This document shows, piece after piece, positions 55,776-64,000 of a stretch of 64,000 bases of DNA. Under the pieces are notes generated by a model, which worked only from the letters and a program-made list of their open reading frames with translations, had not been told where the DNA came from and made no database searches. Position numbers and translations under genes: made by a program. Each line of letters begins with the position of its first letter. The first letter of the stretch is position 1. The DNA comes from Larix kaempferi (taxonomy: Eukaryota > Streptophyta > Pinopsida > Pinales > Pinaceae): contig BSBM01000386.1 in assembly GCA_027924585.1 (NCBI GenBank), positions 7,704,501-7,768,500 on the forward strand, read 5' to 3'.

Positions 55776-57686
55776 TGTTATCTCCCCAAATAAATTTGTC
55801 GAGTTGATCAATTTCAGATGATAGGATGTCATTTGAAAATTCATTTCTAAATTTTTTAAGGCTCATTGTTGAGATCTTTATGCATGTAATAAATTTTGAA
55901 AAGCTTTAGATTGGATTTTCATTTCAAAAACCTCAAAAGACAGGTTTCGGTAGCTTAACACTATATCAAAAAGGGTTTTTAAGCCACCGAAAGCTCCACT
56001 TTCGGCAGCTTACAGCGCAAATTTAGGATTCTCCAAGCTACCAAATATGAAGAAAATTACAAACAACAAAATGATGAGTAGCAGAAGTCAGAATATATGT
56101 TTTTGTCAAAATTTTGCAGGCTAGATCAAACAAAGGTCTCGGTGGCTTAGGCGAACATGCTGAATTGTCCATTAGCTACCAAAAATCCAGTTTTCAGCAG
56201 CTTACAGCATAGAGATAAGACTCTTCTAGTTACCGAAAGGAAAGACAAGTTTCAAACATCTCAAAGAAGGTCTCAGTGGCTTAGGCGAACATGTTGAATT
56301 GTTCATTAGCCACCGAAAGCAGAGCTTTTGGTAGCTAACAAAATTAAAATCCATCCTTTCCAGCTACCGAAACTACAAAATAATGCAAAAAGCTGTTGTT
56401 TTTCCCAGATCACGGTTTTTGCTTCCAAATGGCAAGAGGATGGTTTTTATTAAAAGATAATAATTAAAGACATATGTATCATCTTTCTGTTTCAGCTTTG
56501 AGGAGACAAAGAAGGGAAAAAGATCAAATGGATTTTCTATTTTTTGGTCAAGATACTGTCCAATTGTCAAAGGAATATTTTTAATGCCTTTTCATCGTCT
56601 TAAAGGTGTTTGAGTGTGTCAAGGATTGTTTCAGCTGTCGAAGACATGAAGACTATCAAGATGGAGGCGAGGATATTTGTTGCAAAAATGGCATTTTTAC
56701 TGTGCAGAGTCATCATTTTAAAATGATGATTCTGAGTGACTGGAGACTCATTTTCCAAAACGGGAGGAGGTGTTTGTGCCTAACACATCAGAGAACAATA
56801 ACCTCTCTTAGTTTTCCTATAGGTGTCACAGATTCGGATAATCGAATCCATCTCTGAGCCCGAATTTTCGGATCCCAAAATTTGCCTGTTTGACACATGT
56901 TTTTGAAATATAGATCTTGGGAAAATGAAAACGAATATCAAAAAACTGAGATAGTTTTTTGCTCAAAACAAACCAATATACAATAACCTCTTTTGGTTTA
57001 TACACAGGTGTCATAGATTCGGAGAACTAAATCCATCTCTGAGCCCCATGTTTCAGCGATTTGGCCAAATTAAAAAGGATTTTTCCCTAGTTTATTGAAA
57101 ACGGTTTTGAGTTTCTATCTTTAGTAAATTCGGTCCAGCTTCTTAGGATCTGGAAAGATGCTGTAAAGGCTATAAATGCTAGAAATTGAGGGCAAGTGAG
57201 GGTTCGATTTTGGAGACTTTTTCACATGTTGTAAGCTCAGACTTCTTATGTTATATCAGTAAAACAAGCTTCTTTCGCCATTAGTTGTTCAAATTTCCAT
57301 CTTCTGTCTATTATGTACTTGCATTTGAATGCTATATTCATGCTGTTATGTTTATTTACACCTGATGACTGTCATATTATCATTGTATTCATAAGCTTAA
57401 CTCTGCAAGTATTCTGTGATTATTGTAATTTGCTATTCATATATATGCTTTTGTGTATGATTCTGCAGGTATGATAGTTACTTCTCCACACATTCATTTA
57501 TTTACAAACCCCCTGAGCATTAGTGGTAGACAGCCTTGTCCATCTGAGCGCATTTAGATATGTTTTGAGTGAATGAGGATTGATTGAGTCATCCAACTTG
57601 ATCCACCCTTTTTATATTATTGATATTTTGGTTAAGTTACCAGGCTCTTTCGACTGCAACCTAGAAAGACTCATGGAGTGCTAACA
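55776..57686 (+). repeat. F 5' LTR
   Basis: 1911 bp, TGTTATCTCC to GTGCTAACA. Contains three imperfect ~150-bp repeats (about 55935-56375), a duplicated ~60-bp motif (about 56800-56865 and 56990-57050; GATTCGGA...CCATCTCTGAGCCC) and a TATA box TATAAATG at 57171-57178. Confidence 0.92.
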
Positions 57687-57689
57687 AAT

Positions 57690-57707
57690 TGGTGTCGTTG
57701 CTGGGGA
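57690..57707 (+). other. F primer-binding site, Asp-tRNA type
   Basis: TGGTGTCGTTGCTGGGGA, three bases after the LTR. It matches the plant Asp-tRNA site TGGCGCCGTTGCCGGGGA except at three positions, each C to T. A second PBS-like fragment TGGCGACTCC...CTGGGGA follows at 57803-57834. Confidence 0.8.
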
Positions 57708-57853
57708 GAGGAGTTCGAAGCAAGTTTCCTTGGGAGATGACTCAGTTTCAACTTTTGATGATAGACAAAGGTTGGGCATTGTATTGGTTGTAAGCATCTA
57801 TCTGGCGACTCCACGTTTAAAGACTCCACTGGGGAAAATCCGGTTGACAAAAG

Positions 57854-59644
57854 ATGAAGGGGCAGAAATGTAAAACCAGGTATCAGTTTATGAGCTTTCT
57901 TCATGAACTGTTGTTGTTCTTTATCAGCTCTTTCATGCTTTTTCCTTCACATGTTAAGAGGATCATCTTCTATTTTGCATATTCGGATAATTATCATCCT
58001 TCTTTTATATATCTGTCTTTAGAAGAAGAAGAAATCTTGCAGCCTTATGTTGTTAATGTTGATCCTATACCCTCATCACAGCTTGTTCCTAAACATGAGT
58101 TCTACATTCCAGTTCCTCCCGAATTAGATCATTCTTGTGACTTTGTGGAGGTTGAAATTGATTTAAAACCTACCCAAACTTCAGCATCTTTTGCCTCAAC
58201 TTCTGAGCCTTGCAATCAACTTGTTATTCCTCATAATTAGCCCACTGCTTTTCAAACTAAAATCAGAATGAAGATGTTCAATCCTTTAAGGCTGCCCTAT
58301 CTTCTTCATCCTTATCCTCTTGACTGTTTTAAGTATCTTCCTCGGTTTGAAGAAGATCATGTGACAGCCGAAAGACACTTAGGGGCTTTTGAGAACTTCC
58401 TTGATCATTTTGAGATTATACATGAAGATGTTGTTATAAGGTTGTTCTCCAAAACTTTGTTCAGAGATCCTGCAGTATGGTTTAGGAATCTGATAGCTGA
58501 TTCCATTGGCCCTTGGATTGAGCTATCCAATGCTTTTTTAAAGTATTGGGGTGAGAACAGATCTTTTGATCAGTATCTCACTGATTTTTGCACTTTGAAG
58601 AGAGAAGAGGAAGAAGCTTTGGTTGTTTTCAACAGAAGGTTCTACCGTGTTTATCATGACATGCCTTTGGAGATCCAACCTATAGAGACTACTGCCATGG
58701 TATACTATGTTATGGCTCAGCATTCAGATCTAGTCCTTCTTCTCAGAGAAAGAAGATCACTATCCTTAAGACAGCTGTTTGAAGATGCAGAAGAAGTAGA
58801 GGAGAATATCCGTGCTTCCAGGAAGGTCCGTGATCGGGATTGCTTTGAAAAACTACATACATATGAACAAGGGAATTGTCAGTACATTTCATATTTTGAA
58901 CAAGAAAATGATGAGTTTGAAACAGATATGGAACAGCAGTATGAAAAGGAAAAGACTGTTATTTTTTATGATCACAAGTTGCTCTCAAAAACACAAGAAG
59001 GGCATCAATCTTCCAGCAGAGAAGCAGTCATTTTTTAGCAGAAAGGTAATGACTATGAGGCAGTTTCAGAGCAGCAGCAAGCAGCTAAATATATTTTAGA
59101 TTGTGAATCAATTTCTTCAACATCTGCTGAGTGCTCTAGAAACAGGTATGAGTCAGAATGTTATGATCAGTTTGCTAATCAGGATGAGCCTATGATGACA
59201 GAATATTGCATAGACAATTATATGCTCTTAGCTGATCCAAATCCATACGATGTAAACCCTGTTTCGTTATCCTCTTGTGATCACTATGCTGAAAAGAAAT
59301 TTATAGTTTTTGATGATCACAAGTTGGTCTTAAGAGAACCAGAAGGTCATCAATCTTCTGGCAGAGAAGTAGTCATTGAAGTACAACAGTTTCCTAAATA
59401 TCAACAGGTTTCTTATTTTCCTTTCGAGGATCCAGTGGCAGCATTCATAGAGTCATACATTTCAGACAACTTGAAAATCTCAAATTTTCTTAGCTTGCCA
59501 GTTCCAGGTGAGTATGATTTCATGACAAAGTTCTTATTACTTCTGTTACATTTCAAACATCAACCGTTGATTAGTGACAGAGATAAGATTATTTCAGTCT
59601 TAAAGTTGCTTGGATGGCTGTTATGGAAGTCAGCATCTACCTAA
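57854..59644 (+). pseudogene. gag: F Gag-like protein
   Basis: One frame of about 597 codons, interrupted only by two UAG codons (58238-58240 and 59036-59038). N-terminal part (57854-58240) is acidic/Pro-rich with a hydrophobic start. The central part, from about 58340, shows the Retrotrans_gag pattern: VIRLFSKTLFRDPAVWFRNL, SIGPWIELSNAFLKYWG, FCTLKREEEEALVVFNRRF. The C-terminal part contains a repeated motif: FYDHKLLSKTQEGHQSSSRE (about 58963) and FDDHKLVLREPEGHQSSGRE (about 59308). No CCHC knuckle and no protease seen. Start ATG is uncertain. Confidence 0.8.
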
Positions 59645-60030
59645 CCCATTGTAGAGCTGGTTAGAGTAGAGTAGAGTAGGAAATAAGCTCGTTTCCCGAG
59701 CTTTTCATTTCTTCCATTTTTGCAGCAGAAATAGTAGTTAGCTTATGTGAATAAGAGCAGGTTTTGAAGGTGTACAAAGATCAGTTGCACAGGTTTTGAA
59801 AATTTTCAGAGATTGGTTTCACAGGCCAGATGACTCCATGCCTAATGGAACTGCAAGTTCAAAACCTCTCATCGTAAATGTCATTTCTTTTCTGTCAGTT
59901 TTTCAAAATAACTCCATGCCCAATGGAATACTAGATTTAAGTTTCAAGTCTGAGTTTTTCCAGGAAAGGCAACAGGTCTGTGGTTCTTGGAACCTCACAG
60001 GGAGGATTCCATCCCCAAGTAGGATCCAGA

Positions 60031-61942
60031 TGTTATCTCCCCAAATAAATTTGTCGGGTTGATCAATTTCAGATGATAGGATGTCATTTGAAAATTCATT
60101 TCTAAATTTTTTAAGGTTCATTGTTGAGATCTTTATGCATGTTAGAAAGTTTGAAAAGCTTTAGATTGGATTTTCATTTCAAAAACCTCAAAAGACAGGT
60201 TTCGGTAGCTTAACACTATATCAAAAAGGGTTTTTAAGCCACCGAAAGCTCCACTTTCGGCAGCTTACAGCGCAAATTCAGGATTCTCCAAGCTACCAAA
60301 TATGAAGAAAATTACAAACAGCAAAATGATAAGTAGCAGAAGTTAGAAAATATGTTTTTGTCAAAATTTTGCAGGCTAGATCAAACAGAGGTCTCGGTGG
60401 CTTAGGCGAACATGCTGAATTGTCCATTAACTACCAAAAATCCAGTTTTCAGCAGCTTACAACATAGAGATAATACTTTTCTAGTTACCAAAAGGAAATA
60501 CAAGTTTCAAACATCTCAAAGAAGGTCTCAGTGGCTTAGGCGAACATGCTGAATTGTTCATTAGCCATCGAAAGCAGAGCTTTCGGTAGCTAACAAAATT
60601 AAAATCTAGCCTTTCTAGCTACCGAAACTACAAAATAATGCAGAAAGCTGTTGTTTTGCCCAGATCATAGTTTTTGCTTCCAAATGGAAAGAGGATGGTT
60701 TTTTATTAAAAGATAATAATTAAAGGCATATGTATCATCTTTCTGTTTCAGCTTTGAGGAGACAGAGAAGGGAAAAAGATCAAATGGATTTTCTATTTTT
60801 TGGTCAAGATACTGTCCAGTTGTCAAAGGAATATTTTTAATGCCTTGTCATCGTCTTGAAGGTGTTTGAGTGTGCCAAATATTGTTGCAGTTGTCAAAGA
60901 CATGAAGACTATCAAGATGGAGGCAAGGATATTTGCTGCAAAAGTGGCGTTTTTACTATGCAGAGTCATCATTTTAAAATGATGATTCTGAGCGACTGGA
61001 GAATCATTTTGTGAAACGGGCGGATTTTTTTGTGCCTAACACGTCATAGAATGATAACCTCTCTCAGTTTTCCTACAAGTGTCACAAATTGTGAGAATCG
61101 AATCCATCTATGAGCCCTAATTTTCGGATCCCATAATTTGCCTGTTTGACACATGTTTTTGAAATACATATCTCGGGAAAATGAAAACGAATATCAAGAA
61201 ACTGAGAGAGGGTTTTGCTCAAAACAAACCAATATACAATAACCTCTTTCGGTTTATACACAGGTATCACAGATTCGGAGAACTGAATCCATCTCTGATC
61301 CCCATTTTTCACCAGTTTGGCCAAATTAAAAAGGATTTTTCCCTAGTTTATTGAAAACGGTTTTGAGTTTCTATCTTTAGTAAATTCGGTCCAGCTTCTT
61401 AGGATCTGGAAATATGCTATAAAGGCTATAAATCTTAGAACTTGAGGGCAAGTGAGGGTTTGATTTTGGAGACTTTTTCACATGTTGTAAGCTCAAACTT
61501 CTTATGTTATATCAGTAAAACAAGCTTCTTTCGCCATTAGGTTTTCAGATTTCCATCTTCTGTCTATTTTGTACTTTCATTTGAATGCTATATTCATGCT
61601 GTTATGTTTATTTACGCCTGATGACTGTCATCTTATCATTGTATTCATAAGCTTAACTCTGCAAGTATTTTGTGATTATTGTAATCTGTCATTCATATAT
61701 ATGCTTTTGTGTATGATTATGCGTGTATGATAGTTACTTCTCCACACATTCATTTGTTTACAAACCCCCTGAGCATTAGTGGTTGAGAGCCTTGTCCATC
61801 TGAGCGCATTTAGATATGTTTTGAGTGAATGAGGATTGATTGAGTCATCCAACTTGATCCACCCTTTTTATATTATTGAGATTTTGGTTAAGTTACTAGG
61901 CTCTTTCGACTACAACCTAGAAAGACTCCTGGAGTGCTAATA
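60031..61942 (+). repeat. F 3' LTR
   Basis: 1912 bp partner of the 5' LTR, ends TAATA in place of TAACA. Followed directly by TSD GAGGG. Confidence 0.92.
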
Positions 61943-62035
61943 GAGGGAATTTATTTTTGCATTTTTCCAATTATAGAATTACATTAACTAAAAAAATTAT
62001 GTCAATCAAATGAACATAAAGAATAGATATAAATG

Positions 62036-62036
<1 letters not shown>

Positions 62037-62073
<37 letters not shown>

Positions 62074-62321
62074 AAAAGTTTACATAAAAATGATCTCTCA
62101 TGGCACAAAGTTGTCCATCTCATGTATTTGTCATGATAGAATTCCTCATTGAGGGGTTTGATAAATGTTACCCAAATAAGGAACACCTTATATGTCCTTC
62201 TCTAGCATGTCTCTCTTAAAAATCCTACCACAAATCTTTGAGAAATGGATAAGTTTTTATTTGCATTTTGTCAATTGACAAAAAAAAATTGTTAATCATA
62301 CATATTAGAATACATAAAAAT

Positions 62322-62380
<59 letters not shown>

Positions 62381-62738
62381 TTTCTTTTTTAATTACTTCG
62401 ATAGGTGTTCTTAGCTACAATGGATGTCCATCTCCTTCAAAAATATTATTTTTCATTTTTTTATTGCAAATTTTGTGGGTTTTATTTGCAAGCGGGGTTT
62501 TACAACGGGTTGGTTTTCCTTTATTGTGGATGGTCAACCCTTCCTAAAGTTTTAGAACAGTCCGAGAAGTATGGAAACCAAAAAAAACCCTTGGAAAGTT
62601 CTAGAAATCCCAGAACAGTAGTACAACCAAAGAAACCCGGGAAAGTTCTAGAAAGCCCCGAAACTCATGGAAATAGCCGAGATAGAGAAAAGGTCAACAC
62701 ATGAAAGTATAAATAAGAAGGATTTCAATCTCATTTAT
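62037..62738 (+). repeat. Tandem block, unit 1
   Basis: First of three tandem copies. Contains an (AT)n run (62037-62068), a conserved stretch (GGCACAAAGTTGTCCATCTC), a second (AT)n run (about 62324-62378), the stretch GGTGTTCTTAGCTACAATGG, two heat-shock elements and a TATA box. Unit junctions fall at CTCATTT followed by (AT)n. Confidence 0.85.
62594..62653 (+). promoter_or_regulatory. Two heat-shock elements, unit 1
   Basis: GAAAGTTCTAGAA at 62594-62606 and again at 62641-62653. Each fits nGAAnnTTCnnGAAn exactly, the binding site of heat-shock factor trimers. A TATA box TATAAATA lies 55 bp further on (62708-62715). Activity is inferred. Confidence 0.65.
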
Positions 62739-63006
62739 ATATATATATATATAATTTAAAAGTTTACATAAAAATTATCTCTGGCGGCACAAAGTTGTCC
62801 ATCTCATGTATTTGTCATGATAGAATTCCTCGTTGAGGACTTTGATAAATGTTACCCAAATAAGGAACACCTTATATGTCCTTCTCTAGCATGTCTCTCT
62901 TAATAATCCTACCACAAATCTTTGAGAAATGGATAAGTTTTTATTTGCATTTTGTCAATTGACAAAAAAAAAATTGTTAATCATACATATTAGAATACAT
63001 AAAAAT

Positions 63007-63041
<35 letters not shown>

Positions 63042-63263
63042 TTTCTTTTTTAATTACTTCGATAGGTGTTCTTAGCTACAATGGATGTCCATCTCCTTCA
63101 AAAATATTATTTTTCATTTTTTTATTGCAAATTTTGTGGGTTTTATTTGCAAGCGGGGTTTTACAACGGGTTGGTTTTCCTTTATTCTGGATGGTCAACC
63201 CTTCCTAAAGTTTTAGAAAAGTCCGGGAAGAAAGTATAAATAAGAAGGATTTCAATCTCATTT
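62739..63263 (+). repeat. Tandem block, unit 2 (shortened)
   Basis: Second copy, about 525 bp. It matches unit 1 but lacks the roughly 130 bp between GTCCGGGAAG and AAAGTATAAATA, so both heat-shock elements are missing. The TATA box remains at 63235-63242. Confidence 0.85.
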
Positions 63264-63529
63264 ATATATATATATAATTTAAAAGTTTACATAAAAATGA
63301 TCTCTCGAGGCACAAAGTTGTCCATCTCATGTATTTGTCATGATAGAATTCCTCGTTGAGGACTTTGATAAATGTTACCCAAATAAGGAACACCTTATAT
63401 GTCCTTCTCTAGCATGTCTCTCTTAATAATCCTACCACAAATCTTTGAGAAATGGATAAGTTTTTATTTGCATTTTGTCAATTGACAAAAAAAAAATGTT
63501 AATCATACATATTAGAATACATAAAAATA

Positions 63530-63563
<34 letters not shown>

Positions 63564-63921
63564 CATTTCTTTTTTAATTACTTCGATAGGTGTTCTTAAC
63601 TACAATGGATGTCCATCTCCTTCAAAAATATTATTTTTCATTTTTTTATTGCAAATTTTGTGGGTTTTATTTGCAAGCGGGGTTTTACAACGGGTTGGTT
63701 TTCCTTTATTGTGGATGGTCAACCCTTCCTAAAGTTTTAGAAAAGTTCGGGAAGTATGGAAACCAAAAAAAACCCTTGGAAAGTTCTAGAAAGCCTAGAA
63801 TAGTAGTACAACCAAAGAAACCCGGGAAAGTTCTAGAAAGCCCCGGAACTCATGGAAATAGCCGAGATAGAGAAAAGGTCAACACATGAAAGTATAAATA
63901 AGAAGGATTTCAATCTCATTT
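63264..63921 (+). repeat. Tandem block, unit 3
   Basis: Third copy, with full heat-shock region; its second dinucleotide run is (CA)n then (TA)n (about 63531-63562). After CTCATTT it leaves the repeat and continues into unique sequence to the window end. Confidence 0.85.
63779..63900 (+). promoter_or_regulatory. Heat-shock elements and TATA box, unit 3
   Basis: GAAAGTTCTAGAA at 63779-63791 and 63826-63838, TATAAATA at 63893-63900. The sequence then runs into a purine-rich tract (GGAGAGAGAAGAGGAAG) near the window end, like a 5' untranslated leader. The transcribed unit, if any, lies beyond 64000. It could be a gene promoter or an LTR cut by the window edge. Confidence 0.6.
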
Positions 63922-64000
63922 GCACATCAAGCAAGCTCTGTCTAGCATAGATCTGATCCAGCCTACAAGGAGAGAGAAGAGGAAGATAGAAGAAGATGTA

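Larger units (their letters stand above)
55776..61942 (+). mobile_element. Gag-only LTR retrotransposon F
   Basis: 6.2-kb element with very long LTRs (55776-57686 and 60031-61942, about 1.91 kb each). TSD GAGGG at 55771-55775 and 61943-61947. Primer site at 57690-57707 (plus). The 2.3-kb inside carries one Gag-like ORF and no protease, RT or integrase that I can detect. This fits the described class of non-autonomous plant elements that keep only gag between long LTRs. The PBS of Asp-tRNA type and the Gag domain point to a Ty3/gypsy parent. Confidence 0.92.

Overview
This window is eukaryotic nuclear DNA from a land plant with a large, retrotransposon-rich genome. The evidence is Ty1/copia and Ty3/gypsy elements with plant-type tRNA primer sites, long decayed intergenic stretches, and no gene with a recognisable cellular product. 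I cannot name the species. The nested old insertions and the degenerate telomere-like tract would fit a gymnosperm, but that is inference.

The window is mostly six LTR retrotransposons, labelled here A1, A2, B, C, D, E and F (A1 and A2 are two copies of one family). Boundaries come from paired LTRs, TG...CA ends, primer sites, polypurine tracts and target-site duplications (TSDs). A1 (800-7728, minus, copia) has TSD CTATG and splits an old unidentified ORF (7-799 and 7734-8176). B (10056-48380, plus, copia, TSD ACTTT) is the host of a nest. Gypsy element D (10523-21329, minus) sits inside the 5' LTR of B. Gypsy element C (21785-42900, minus) sits in the leader of B. Copia A2 (34420-42020, plus, TSD ACATA) sits inside the 5' LTR of C. 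The insertion order is therefore B, then C, then A2, with D also younger than B. E (50007-51921, minus, TSD CTGAA) is a 1.9-kb deletion derivative of a gypsy element. F (55776-61942, plus, TSD GAGGG) has 1.9-kb LTRs and encodes only a Gag-like protein.

Between the elements lie unassigned DNA (8177-10055, 48386-50006, 51927-55770), a degenerate TTTAGGG-like tract (about 52830-53215), and at the right edge a block triplicated in tandem (62037-63921). That block carries AT microsatellites, perfect heat-shock-element motifs and TATA boxes.

No element looks autonomous. A1 has nonsense mutations and an RT/RNase H deletion. A2 has lost integrase and the RT core although its two LTRs appear identical. 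B and C have changed integrase catalytic residues. C and D are interrupted by stops and frameshifts. The most unusual structures are: an array of short hairpins with covarying stems in the 3' region of A1 and A2; a Gag-like module placed between protease and RT in both C and D; a roughly 960-codon extra ORF downstream of integrase in C; a foreign 1.3-kb segment in place of integrase in A2; and the heat-shock-element promoter block at the right edge.
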